From Hormiphora californensis (Eukaryota > Ctenophora > Tentaculata > Cydippida > Pleurobrachiidae), in contig CM035356.1 in NCBI GenBank assembly GCA_020137815.1, positions 821,001 to 885,000 on the forward strand: a DNA stretch of 64,000 nucleotides. Reading direction: 5' to 3'. Positions 13,501-40,392 of this stretch are shown one piece after another (position 1 is the first letter of the stretch; each line of letters starts with the position of its first letter). Position numbers and translations under genes: made by a program. Under the pieces are notes generated by a model. The model did not search any database and was not told the origin of the DNA. It worked only from the letters and a program-made list of their open reading frames with translations.

Positions 13501-16500
13501 CCTTACAATACAGAGAATTTAACCCGGGCGTTTGAAAATTGGTTTAAAACGATAATTCTTTGGTCAGGTTAAAAGGAAAAAAACTTTGGGGGGGCAAAAC
13601 CAACTTGGTTGTTTTCCCATTAAAACAATTTAAAAATTTTCGGGTTTTTCCTAAACTGCCCATTTTGGACACATTGGAAAAATTTAAATTCGGCTGTAAT
13701 TCACTTTTTCCCAAAACCCTAGAAACAGTGGGGAAAATTCAGGGGGGCCAACGGTTTTTGGTTTGGCGGTTAAACTTTGGGTCTGTCAATTTAAAGGGAA
13801 AATTAAAAATTTTGGGAGGCCCCCGCCAAAACCAAACCGGGTTTTTGTTTTTATTCCCCGCAAAATTAAAACATTTCCTCCCATTGAAAACCAAAACCTT
13901 GGATATTGGAACAAATTTATTTTTTGGTTTACTATTTTTAAAACCCCCCAGTGGAAAAAAACCTAATTGGGCCATTTCCTTTTGGAGGGGAAAATTAAAA
14001 CATGTGATCTTTAAAAAAATTGGGAAATAAAAAATAATGGCGATTACCACACCTTGGGTAATCCCCTTGCCAAATTTGGCTCCCCCACATTTAAAACATC
14101 CCGGATATCTGTTCGGATTTTGGGAAAATCAATATAACGTTTTTTTAAAAATTTTCCCGCCTATCTTCTCTCCACATCCCCCTTGGTTTCCCGGAAAATA
14201 CGCCGTTTAAATTGCCCAAATTTACAAGGGAATTTGAAAGGTTTAAAAAAATTTTAAAAATATCATTCCCGGCGAACCAACCGGGGGGCCCATCCGACAA
14301 ATTAAGCACCGGGAAATAATGTTTTTAAATCCAATGTAATTTGCCAGATTAATTGGAAAATTTTTTTAAATTGGGGGCCCCAACAAATCGTTTCCCCTTT
14401 CCCCTACTTTACACCAGGAAAAATTACCTTTTTCCCGGAAACATGGTTTAAAAATTGAGTTTTAAAAAAATTTTTAAATTTTTAAGGGCCCTTTTCCCAA
14501 ACTCGGGCCCTCCTTTTAACCATTAAAGCCCCCCCAAAACCAGTTTAAATTTGTAATTCTTTGGAACCCTTAAAATGAGATTAGAAATATGGAAAATTTT
14601 AAAAAATTTGGGCTCCTTTTCTCACACATGGCCCCGCACAATAAAACTACCCCCCAAATTTTTAAATTTGGATCTGAAATTTTAATTTTGCTCCAAAATT
14701 TTAAAAGAAAACCATAAAACGGAAGGCGGCTTCGGAAAAACCGGTTCATTGTCAACTAAGGAATTACATTTTTATATCCTGAAATCTTGAGTTGCTAAGA
14801 AATCGGGAAAAAATTTTTACGGCTAACCCCCAATTAATTTTCCTCCCATCCTAACAGACTCCCCGCCAAAAAACTTCACGCCCCCCCCTTGGGTTTTGAA
14901 GAATATTTTAAAAAAATTTAAATTTTTTTGGGTAAGGGAATTTAAATTTTGGAACAGGGGACAAATTCGGGAATTTATTTGGGCAGGAACCAAATTAATT
15001 TTTTTTTTATTTTTTTTTTTTAATTTAAATATGGGTTTTTTAAATCTTCTCTGGGTTTCTCCTTCTCTTACCAAAACCCCAAATTTAAAATGGGGAAATA
15101 GGGCCATGCCCGGTTTAAAATATTTTAATTTATTTTGGTCTTGTTTCAGGATTTAGGGGAAATTAAAAATTTGGCAGGGGGGGAAAACCCTGGGTTTCGC
15201 CATGTTTTTTAATAAAACCCCTTAAATTTTGGTTTTTCTGCGTTCTTCCATTGTTTTAGACTGTTTAAATTTTTTCTGGTGCCTTTTCCCTTTAAAAAGC
15301 ACATTTACACTGGGGATAAGGGGCGGTTATTTGGGTTTAATAGTTTGGATTTTTATTTTTTGGTTTGAATGAATTGGAAATAAAAAATATTGGGGGCGGG
15401 TCAACGTGGGTACTTTCCCCATTAGTTCCGGGAATTTAATAATTTCTGCTTATTCTGAATTCCTTGTTGCAGTTTGGAAAAGTTTTTATTTTGGTGAAAT
15501 TTCTTTTCTTTTATACCTTCCTTAAAAAGGGGAAAAAGGGCATCTTTTTAAAAAATTTGGTTGGTTTTTTTCCAATTGGGTCTGTTGGATTTAATATTTT
15601 TGGAAAAATTTTTGGGTTTCGGGGCCCACCGCCCCTTTTTTGGGCCATTTTATAAACCGGGGGGGGTTTTTTAAAAATTTTTTTTTTTTGGGGTTTATTT
15701 TTTTGGGGGCCCTTCCCCCCGTTGGGGGGTTTTGTGTCCTTTCCCTTGGCCCAAATAACCTTTTTCCGTAAAAAACCCCGGGACCGTCACTAACTTTTCC
15801 TGCTCTTTTGGAACAGTTTTTCTTTCTCTGGTCGGTTTGAAAATTGGCTTATTAAAACCTTTCAAGCCCTATGAAACAGTTGTGGTCAATTTTTTTTGAT
15901 CACATGTGAATAGTTTTTAATCAATGGTGTTGTTTAGGTATGGGGAGTTTTTTTTCGGTGCGGATTCCCCCTTTTTGGGAGTTCACGTCCCACTTTGGCA
16001 AGGGGCGGTTTGGGTGCCTTTCACTTGTGGTTTGCTCCTTACTCAATTTGAGTTTCCCTCCCCGAAATTTTAACTAATTTCCTCCCCCATATCCGACAGG
16101 CCAGCTTTTGCGCAACATTTGGAATCAATGATTTTTAATATTTTCTCGGGTTTATCTCATTTCTCTCTAAAATTTAACCCTACTTCACCAGTGACAGGGG
16201 AAAAATACGTTGGGCAGTCACTTTGAAGAAAGGAAATACAATGGATCTTGTCGGAATAAATAGGGGGGATAATTGGAAAAAAATTTTTTACCGGTGAACC
16301 TGCACCGTCGGGGTTTTCTAGCCATTTGCCCCTGGGGCACCCGCGAAAATTCACATTTCCTCGTTATACCTGAAATTCCTTACATTGAGCTCATATATGG
16401 AAAAAATTTTTATTTTTCCCCGGGCTATCTCAAAATTTCTTTCACCATCCCCTACTTTTTACCAAAGGAAGTAAACATCAGGGCAGACAGGTGGGGAAAA

Positions 16501-19500
16501 AGAATGGATGGTTAAATTATCATGCATGAGATCTGTCGTTAAAATAGGGAGGAAAATTAGAAAAAATATCTGGCGAGGGCCGGGCTCGAACCGAAACTCG
16601 GGTTTCGCGTTCCATTGCTTTTACCATTGAGCTACCCGCCGAAATTTTAACTACATTCCTCGCTCTAATCCTGAACATTGCCTTAGTTTGCGCTCAATTG
16701 GGAAAAAGATTTTTAAATCTATCTCTGGCTGCTATCCCTCTTCTCTCTAACCTACGCCCACTGTACACATGAAGGGAACATCAGCGGGCAGAAAAGGTTG
16801 GAAATGGTTTTAAATATCTATCGAAATCTTTCAGAAAATAGCGGGTCGAAAATTACAAATCCAATATCTCACCTCTCGAACCACCCGGGTTTCGCTCCCA
16901 TTCCCTCTAACTATTGACTCCCGAAATTTTAAAACTCATTCCTCGCTCTAATCCTAAAATTTGCCTACTAGCAGCATCACTATTGGAAAAGATTTAATTT
17001 TTCCTGGCGGGAATCTCATTTCTTCAAATAAGTTGTAAAATATGGGAAACTTTAAGGGGAAATCATTGGGAGGAGGTTAACTCAATGCTTGGATTTTGTC
17101 AGAATTAAAAAGGGGAGGAAATTAAAAACATTCTGTCGACCCGATCACCGACCCCTGTTTTGCAGTCCCATTGCCTAACCATTTATCCTCCGCCAATTAC
17201 TACTTCCTCGCCTATCCTAACATCCCTACATTGCGAATCATATTTGGAACAAGATTGGTTTTTAATATTCTTGGTGATCTCATTCCTCAAACTAACCCTA
17301 CGGGCAAAAAGGGGTAACAACTAGGGGCAATCACCGGTTAAAATGGATTTTAAATCATAAAGATCTTTCGGGATTCCTGGGTAGAAACATTGAAAATTTT
17401 CGAGGGCCGGTCACCGACAACCTCTTTTCCGTCAGCCTACCGGGGAATACTGAAATTTAAATACATCCGCTCTTCTGAAATTGCTTACATTGTAATCACT
17501 TCGGACAGTGGAAATTTTTGTTCTATCTCACCATTCCTCCCAACTACATTCCTATTGTCCCCCATTGAAGGGGACAACATACAGCGGCAATAGTGGGAAA
17601 GGGATTGTTAAATATCAGATTTTAATCTTGTTCAGTTTAAAAAAGGGGAAAAATTAAAAAATCTCGGGCAGGCCGGGTGAAGGAAACTTGGTTCGGCCAT
17701 TGGGTCTCCCTTTTGAGTAGGGAAATTAAAAAATTTCCTGTTTATATCCTGAAATTTCCCTTAAAAATTTTTCCCAGCATTCACAGGAAAAATTTTTCAA
17801 TCCTATCGGGCTCCTAACTCATTATCTCCTCCAAATAACGCCCCTTTCTACACAGTGAAGCTTTTTTAAAATACAGCGGGATCAGTGTGAGAATTCACTG
17901 GTTTCCAATTCAATGTTGTTAATCTTGTCAGGGATTAAATAGGGAGGAAAATTAGAAAAATATCTGGCGAGGGCCGGGCTCGAACCGACAACCTCTGGGT
18001 TTCGCGTCCATTGCTCTACCTATTGAGCTACCCCGCCGACAATTTAACTACATTTCCTCGCTCTATATCCTGAACATTGCCCTTAGCTATTGCAGCATCA
18101 CATATCGGAACAAGATTTTTAATATCTTCTCTGGCTGCTAATCTCACTTTCTCTCTCACACATACACGCCCTACTGTACAACAGTGAAGGGGAAACATAC
18201 AGCGGGCAGATCACGGTTGTGGAAGAATGGATTGGTTAAATATCAATGATGAGATCTTGTTCAGGATTAAATAGGGAGGAAAATTAGAAAAATATCTGGC
18301 GAGGGCCGGGCTCGAACCGACAACCTCTGGGTTTCGCGTCCATTGCTCTACCTATTGAGCTACCCCGCCGACAATTTAACTACATTTCCTCGCTCTATAT
18401 CCTGAACATTGCCCTTAGCTATTGCAGCATCACATATCGGAACAAGATTTTTAATATCTTCTCTGGCTGCTAATCTCACTTTCTCTCTCACACATACACG
18501 CCCTACTGTACAACAGTGAAGGGGAAACATACAGCGGGCAGATCACGGTTGTGGAAGAATGGATTGGTTAAATATCAATGATGAGATCTTGTTCAGGATT
18601 AAATAGGGAGGAAAATTAGAAAAATATCTGGCGAGGGCCGGGCTCGAACCGACAACCTCTGGGTTTCGCGTCCATTGCTCTACCTATTGAGCTACCCCGC
18701 CGACAATTTAACTACATTTCCTCGCTCTATATCCTGAACATTGCCCTTAGCTATTGCAGCATCACATATCGGAACAAGATTTTTAATATCTTCTCTGGCT
18801 GCTAATCTCACTTTCTCTCTCACACATACACGCCCTACTGTACAACAGTGAAGGGGAAACATACAGCGGGCAGATCACGGTTGTGGAAGAATGGATTGGT
18901 TAAATATCAATGATGAGATCTTGTTCAGGATTAAATAGGGAGGAAAATTAGAAAAATATCTGGCGAGGGCCGGGCTCGAACCGACAACCTCTGGGTTTCG
19001 CGTCCATTGCTCTACCTATTGAGCTACCCCGCCGACAATTTAACTACATTTCCTCGCTCTATATCCTGAACATTGCCCTTAGCTATTGCAGCATCACATA
19101 TCGGAACAAGATTTTTAATATCTTCTCTGGCTGCTAATCTCACTTTCTCTCTCACACATACACGCCCTACTGTACAACAGTGAAGGGGAAACATACAGCG
19201 GGCAGATCACGGTTGTGGAAGAATGGATTGGTTAAATATCAATGATGAGATCTTGTTCAGGATTAAATAGGGAGGAAAATTAGAAAAATATCTGGCGAGG
19301 GCCGGGCTCGAACCGACAACCTCTGGGTTTCGCGTCCATTGCTCTACCTATTGAGCTACCCCGCCGACAATTTAACTACATTTCCTCGCTCTATATCCTG
19401 AACATTGCCCTTAGCTATTGCAGCATCACATATCGGAACAAGATTTTTAATATCTTCTCTGGCTGCTAATCTCACTTTCTCTCTCACACATACACGCCCT

Positions 19501-22500
19501 ACTGTACAACAGTGAAGGGGAAACATACAGCGGGCAGATCACGGTTGTGGAAGAATGGATTGGTTAAATATCAATGATGAGATCTTGTTCAGGATTAAAT
19601 AGGGAGGAAAATTAGAAAAATATCTGGCGAGGGCCGGGCTCGAACCGACAACCTCTGGGTTTCGCGTCCATTGCTCTACCTATTGAGCTACCCCGCCGAC
19701 AATTTAACTACATTTCCTCGCTCTATATCCTGAACATTGCCCTTAGCTATTGCAGCATCACATATCGGAACAAGATTTTTAATATCTTCTCTGGCTGCTA
19801 ATCTCACTTTCTCTCTCACACATACACGCCCTACTGTACAACAGTGAAGGGGAAACATACAGCGGGCAGATCACGGTTGTGGAAGAATGGATTGGTTAAA
19901 TATCAATGATGAGATCTTGTTCAGGATTAAATAGGGAGGAAAATTAGAAAAATATCTGGCGAGGGCCGGGCTCGAACCGACAACCTCTGGGTTTCGCGTC
20001 CATTGCTCTACCTATTGAGCTACCCCGCCGACAATTTAACTACATTTCCTCGCTCTATATCCTGAACATTGCCCTTAGCTATTGCAGCATCACATATCGG
20101 AACAAGATTTTTAATATCTTCTCTGGCTGCTAATCTCACTTTCTCTCTCACACATACACGCCCTACTGTACAACAGTGAAGGGGAAACATACAGCGGGCA
20201 GATCACGGTTGTGGAAGAATGGATTGGTTAAATATCAATGATGAGATCTTGTTCAGGATTAAATAGGGAGGAAAATTAGAAAAATATCTGGCGAGGGCCG
20301 GGCTCGAACCGACAACCTCTGGGTTTCGCGTCCATTGCTCTACCTATTGAGCTACCCCGCCGACAATTTAACTACATTTCCTCGCTCTATATCCTGAACA
20401 TTGCCCTTAGCTATTGCAGCATCACATATCGGAACAAGATTTTTAATATCTTCTCTGGCTGCTAATCTCACTTTCTCTCTCACACATACACGCCCTACTG
20501 TACAACAGTGAAGGGGAAACATACAGCGGGCAGATCACGGTTGTGGAAGAATGGATTGGTTAAATATCAATGATGAGATCTTGTTCAGGATTAAATAGGG
20601 AGGAAAATTAGAAAAATATCTGGCGAGGGCCGGGCTCGAACCGACAACCTCTGGGTTTCGCGTCCATTGCTCTACCTATTGAGCTACCCCGCCGACAATT
20701 TAACTACATTTCCTCGCTCTATATCCTGAACATTGCCCTTAGCTATTGCAGCATCACATATCGGAACAAGATTTTTAATATCTTCTCTGGCTGCTAATCT
20801 CACTTTCTCTCTCACACATACACGCCCTACTGTACAACAGTGAAGGGGAAACATACAGCGGGCAGATCACGGTTGTGGAAGAATGGATTGGTTAAATATC
20901 AATGATGAGATCTTGTTCAGGATTAAATAGGGAGGAAAATTAGAAAAATATCTGGCGAGGGCCGGGCTCGAACCGACAACCTCTGGGTTTCGCGTCCATT
21001 GCTCTACCTATTGAGCTACCCCGCCGACAATTTAACTACATTTCCTCGCTCTATATCCTGAACATTGCCCTTAGCTATTGCAGCATCACATATCGGAACA
21101 AGATTTTTAATATCTTCTCTGGCTGCTAATCTCACTTTCTCTCTCACACATACACGCCCTACTGTACAACAGTGAAGGGGAAACATACAGCGGGCAGATC
21201 ACGGTTGTGGAAGAATGGATTGGTTAAATATCAATGATGAGATCTTGTTCAGGATTAAATAGGGAGGAAAATTAGAAAAATATCTGGCGAGGGCCGGGCT
21301 CGAACCGACAACCTCTGGGTTTCGCGTCCATTGCTCTACCTATTGAGCTACCCCGCCGACAATTTAACTACATTTCCTCGCTCTATATCCTGAACATTGC
21401 CCTTAGCTATTGCAGCATCACATATCGGAACAAGATTTTTAATATCTTCTCTGGCTGCTAATCTCACTTTCTCTCTCACACATACACGCCCTACTGTACA
21501 ACAGTGAAGGGGAAACATACAGCGGGCAGATCACGGTTGTGGAAGAATGGATTGGTTAAATATCAATGATGAGATCTTGTTCAGGATTAAATAGGGAGGA
21601 AAATTAGAAAAATATCTGGCGAGGGCCGGGCTCGAACCGACAACCTCTGGGTTTCGCGTCCATTGCTCTACCTATTGAGCTACCCCGCCGACAATTTAAC
21701 TACATTTCCTCGCTCTATATCCTGAACATTGCCCTTAGCTATTGCAGCATCACATATCGGAACAAGATTTTTAATATCTTCTCTGGCTGCTAATCTCACT
21801 TTCTCTCTCACACATACACGCCCTACTGTACAACAGTGAAGGGGAAACATACAGCGGGCAGATCACGGTTGTGGAAGAATGGATTGGTTAAATATCAATG
21901 ATGAGATCTTGTTCAGGATTAAATAGGGAGGAAAATTAGAAAAATATCTGGCGAGGGCCGGGCTCGAACCGACAACCTCTGGGTTTCGCGTCCATTGCTC
22001 TACCTATTGAGCTACCCCGCCGACAATTTAACTACATTTCCTCGCTCTATATCCTGAACATTGCCCTTAGCTATTGCAGCATCACATATCGGAACAAGAT
22101 TTTTAATATCTTCTCTGGCTGCTAATCTCACTTTCTCTCTCACACATACACGCCCTACTGTACAACAGTGAAGGGGAAACATACAGCGGGCAGATCACGG
22201 TTGTGGAAGAATGGATTGGTTAAATATCAATGATGAGATCTTGTTCAGGATTAAATAGGGAGGAAAATTAGAAAAATTCGAGCCCGGCCCTCGCCAGATA
22301 TTTTTCTAATTTTCCTCCCTATTTAATCCTGAACAAGATCTCATCATTGATAGTATAAGGTGAGAGTCGAGTTGTGTAACTGAACAATATTCAACGTTCT
22401 AGACAAGAATAGAGAAACATAGTTTTACATGCTCTTTAGAGTGCAGGCATTCTTCTTTTTGCCTTCTATCACCGGCCCAAACGAGGGACATTTACCAATT

Positions 22501-23869
22501 CCCCCACATTTTCTGGCATATTTTCAACTTTATAGCCCTGCAGTATCTCCACATGTTTCATACCAACTGTCTCGCAGGACGCTAAAGAATTGCTTGTAAA
22601 GAAGCGAGAGGACGAGGAAAGAAAGAGAAAGAAGCAGCTCCAAGCAATGAGCTCCTCGGAACAATCACGACCATCCAGCCCCCGATCTAGACCTCGATCC
22701 CCGGCTGCTGGCAATGTTCCAGGAGGATCGTCCTCGGTAGGACCAACCTCAACCACCTCAACCCCTGGATCCCCCATCCCTATTGAAATGATCATGGATA
22801 TGTTGCCCTCCCTCGATACCCTGGAGCAGCAGGATCATGATATGTTGTTAAATGATCTGATGGGACCCACACCAAGTAGGTTGTTTGGATTAGGGCTCCA
22901 ATTAGTCAAAGGGCACGCACAGACTGTTCATGCGTGATCATGTCCATAAGTGGGCAAGATTTTGATCAAGTCACGCAGACTGATCAAGCTTGATCATCTG
23001 ATCAAGCTTGGACAGTAAAGACTGAAACTTATTCATACCAACGCGAAAACCACTGTACCCGACTAATTTTGATGCTCTGAATCACGTAAGCTAGTTTTCA
23101 AATCCTTCGGAGGTCGGGAATGTGTCCTAATTGGGTCTAATTGACCCCACTTACAACTTGTCACCTGGAAATGACGTGAGCGCACTTTTCCAACTAATTT
23201 TGATACGCTGAATCACAAAAGCAACTTTTCCAAGCCCCCAGAGGTCGGGAAATGCCCTAATTGAGCAATTAAGGCCAATTAGATCCAATTATACTCAATT
23301 AGGACACTTTCCCGACCTCTGGGGGCGTGGAAAAGTTGTTTATGTGATTCAGCGTATCAAAATTAGTCGGAAAAGTGCCCTCACATAAGCGTCTATTATT
23401 TCCAGTTTTAAGTGGGGTCAATTAGACCCAATTATGCCCAATTAGAACACTTTCCTGACCTCTGACGGATTTGAAAACTAGCTTACGTGATTTAGAGTAT
23501 CAAAATTAGTCGGGTACTGCAGTGGTTTTCGCTTTGATATGAATAAGTTTCAGTTTTTACTGTTCAAGCTTGATCAGATGATCAAGCTTGATCAGTCTGC
23601 GTGACTTGATCAATATCTTGCCCATTTATGGACATGATCACGCATGAACAGTCTAGTCTGTGCGCGCCCTAATAAGGGCACCAATTAATCAAATTAGGGC
23701 ATAAACTCCATCTCTATTATCATGCAAGGCAGGAGTAACTCAGCTTGTATTGTTAGATTTTCTAATTTCCTCTCTTACAGGTGGCCCAAAAGCAAAGGAA
23801 GGGAGGGGAACGCTCCGGCGAACCAGAAAGAAGAGAAAGGATCACGTTGCTGGCCTAGAAGATTTATAA
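7598..23869 (+). CDS. DAAM-like formin, FH2 domain and C-terminal DAD (5' part not found)
   Basis: Formins nucleate and elongate unbranched actin filaments as FH2 dimers; DAAM proteins act in Wnt/planar-polarity signalling. Exons in phase: 7598-7657, 7882-7989, 10004-10119, 10367-10478, 10612-10800, 11005-11066, 11428-11525, 11809-11881, 12185-12302, 22578-22875, 23781-23869, giving 440 residues. The FH2 core is clear: IIDPKRAQNLTILLSK, LAFGNYFNYGKRGNALGFKL, and HFGETSSVEPETFFGY, the last closest to DAAM. A coiled KKREDEERKRKK stretch follows, then a DAD (IEMIMDMLPSLDTL with the basic RRTRKKRKD), the segment that binds the N-terminal DID for autoinhibition. The FH2 lasso/knob start, FH1 and GBD/FH3 exons should precede 7598 but I see none down to 6106. 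A SINE array occupies the intron 12303-22577. Confidence 0.88.
8198..8362 (+). CDS. possible cassette exon inside the formin FH2, or transposon relic
   Basis: An open 55-codon segment bounded by AACAG and CAG|GTAAAG, phase 0 at both ends, between FH2 exons 7882-7989 and 10004-10119. It encodes a Pro-rich start and an amphipathic EQQFKELKGFVESETRW stretch that does not match any FH2 helix I know. Its symmetrical phase would allow inclusion without a frameshift. The alternative is an ORF1-like fragment of an old retroelement. Confidence 0.3.
8955..9110 (+). repeat. minisatellite, about 3 x 52-57 bases
   Basis: Three diverged copies of a unit containing CAAAGGCAAAACGTTACCTT, each preceded by AACTCAAGA and followed by TCCAGAC. 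It lies in a formin intron. The rest of 8363-10003 shows no further exon-like segment apart from G-run and (CA)n patches. Confidence 0.75.
10840..10882. repeat. perfect 21-bp inverted repeat with 1-base loop
   Basis: Left arm TTGGCCCTTTGAACAATTCAA and its exact reverse complement with a single A between them, in the formin intron 10801-11004. Confidence 0.85.
12295..12306 (+). repeat. left 12-bp target-site duplication of the SINE array
   Basis: AGTATAAGGTGA, of which AGTATAAG ends formin exon 12185-12302 and GTGA is its splice donor. The same 12 bases recur at 22352-22363, immediately after the last array base. Left context is coding, so this copy is host sequence. Confidence 0.8.
12307..22351 (-). 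mobile_element. 10-kb tandem array of a tRNA-headed SINE, 332-bp unit
   Basis: Two intact units start the array (tRNA-like heads at 12495 and 12827). Thirteen more follow with heads at 17966, 18298 and every 332 bases to 21950; the copies I compared are identical. The head, read on the minus strand, has box A TAGCTCAATAGG and box B GGTTCGAGCCC but a damaged anticodon arm. The last copy is a partial unit in reverse orientation (22276-22351), giving a hairpin end: GGAAAATTAGAAAAA faces its complement. The array is flanked by 12-bp duplications, as expected for LINE-driven insertion, and fills a formin intron. Confidence 0.85.
13079..17930. other. probable low-quality consensus inside the SINE array
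   Basis: About 4.85 kb, near 14-15 unit lengths, in which the 332-base unit is still traceable (for example the head at 16570-16650) but is smeared with inflated homopolymers (GGGG, AAAA, TTTT, CCCC) and indels. Flanking units are perfect on both sides. Homopolymer-dominated decay between perfect copies is typical of unpolished long-read consensus where reads could not be placed. Open frames in it should not be annotated as genes. Confidence 0.75.
22352..22363 (+). repeat. right 12-bp target-site duplication of the SINE array
   Basis: AGTATAAGGTGA followed by GAGTCG. It restores the presumed original donor context AAG|GTGAGA. Confidence 0.8.
22911..23669. mobile_element. foldback (long inverted repeat) element in last formin intron
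   Basis: Two arms of about 370 bases meet near 23275. The outer ends read GGGCACGCACAGACT and, inverted, AGTCTGTGCGCGCCC. The arms contain a nested GATCAAGCTTGATCA palindrome and diverge by several percent, so the element is older than the foldbacks at 51911 and 58729. No coding capacity is seen. It is a non-autonomous DNA-transposon-like element by structure. Confidence 0.8.
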
Positions 23870-24557
23870 AAAAAAGACAGGGTTTTGGTGTTTTTTTGTC
23901 AGATTTTTACTTGCCGTGTCGTATGGACCCATTTTGTACTACAGTTTTCAGTTACAAAATGTAAAATGTGCTTTGTTTAATGTGTTGTAGGGAGCACGAC
24001 CTCAATTCTCATTACACCGCAACATGCATTCAATTCGCTGTAAATTCCAACACCAATTTTCCCACGGTCTGCGCACGGCGGAGTCACCGCGCGCAGTACT
24101 CTACAACTGAGACGTTCGGTGACCGCGCCCTGTGAACCGTATGAAAAAGTGGGGCAAAATGTGTGCAGGGGTGGCCCAGGCAATCTCACACAGAAATCTT
24201 ATGCTAATGATATGCTGGACCAAGAATACACGCAGGATCTAAAGTTCTGGTGAAATAAAATTAAACACAAAACATCGGCACTTTCACAGGTAGAGATCGG
24301 ATTAAAAAATTCAACCCCGAGATAGTGTTCAATATGTTCTTAATATACACATAATACTTCCCCATACTTCATCAATACTACCATAAAACACATTTATTAC
24401 CCCCTCTCTTAACCCACTATACCAGTATAAATTGCTAGTACCATCATTAATACCCGTTATAGTCCCTATCTCATCGCTATGTGATACCTCTTTTACAAAA
24501 TATGATAGGAGGGTTAGAACATATCAACCATCAGTAATACCCACTATAATCCCTCTT
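23870..24557. other. intergenic between convergent formin and mannosidase
   Basis: The two genes converge here. 24360-24590 has several short TAATACCCA(T/C)TATAATCCCTC repeats running into the mannosidase stop. A TTTTACAAA...AGGAGGGTTAGAACATA motif at about 24490-24522 recurs near 53560 and 63297. No gene is seen. Confidence 0.6.
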
Positions 24558-39470
<14,913 letters not shown>

Positions 39471-39600
39471 TGTGCTGACAATGCGGAGTGTTTAGGTCAG
39501 GATGATGGAGGATTGTTGTTCTGGGTCATGTAGGAAATACCATGTCTTGCTAGTGGGAGGGAGAATTGTTAGAAGAAGGAGAATGCAAATGAAAACCAGA

Positions 39601-39606
39601 ATGTGA

Positions 39607-39680
<74 letters not shown>
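39601..39680. repeat. (GA)n microsatellite upstream of mannosidase
   Basis: About 75 bases of GA, 130 bases upstream of the mannosidase ATG; its position allows a promoter role but proves none. Confidence 0.9.
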
Positions 39681-40390
39681 CGTGCAAGAAGTTACAACAG
39701 GAATAGAGGGAGAGCAAAAATTAAAAATCTAAATTTGAAGGTTCATGCAGACATCCTATTTGAGCTAAATATCCGAGAGATCTTAATGAGCTCATATATT
39801 ATCTCGGATTTGTTTTGTGAAATGTATTTGTACATAGATAAAAGTTTGAATTTTCAAAAATAAAACCTCTTCTATCACCACTCACTAAATAAATGATCTA
39901 TTAATTACTGTTGTATTGCTATATCTTGCCTCGTTCGACCCTGTCTCTCCGCTCCCCGGGTTTGAACAAAACAAGCTATATCAACTCGTCAATATTTACC
40001 ATCAGAGATCAGTCCTAACTCTCACTTAATTTGCATCTTCATCTCACTACATCCGTCACTTTGTATCTTACATTATCTTATATCGCTCTGGCGGTACAAG
40101 TTTCGGACGATTAATTATCACACTCCTGTTGATGTTATATCATCTTGTATCATTCTGTTACAGTTGGGAGGGTCAACAAGACTAATTTTCTGTCTTTTGT
40201 AACTCTGATGACCCTTTTTCATTGCAAACAAGGAACACTAGACAACTGCTCATTTCTCCCTTACTGTTTCTGTTTTAGTAGTAGACCCTTCATTCACACT
40301 TTGCTCATTTCCTACTCCCACCTGTCTCATTGTTCAATGATTTGACATATGCACAATGTATTGAAAACAAAGGAGATCACGTGTGTGTAT
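39681..40390. other. intergenic, no gene seen
   Basis: AT-rich sequence upstream of the mannosidase start. I see no exon-like segment, tRNA or convincing repeat. Confidence 0.55.
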
Positions 40391-40392
40391 TA

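Noticed and set aside
13560-14050. Open frames in the smeared repeat region
   Set aside because: Sequence is probably corrupted repeat consensus; the peptides are Lys/Phe/Pro homopolymer products.
12307-22351. CRISPR array
   Set aside because: The repeat unit is continuous and tandem at 332 bases with no spacers, in animal DNA.
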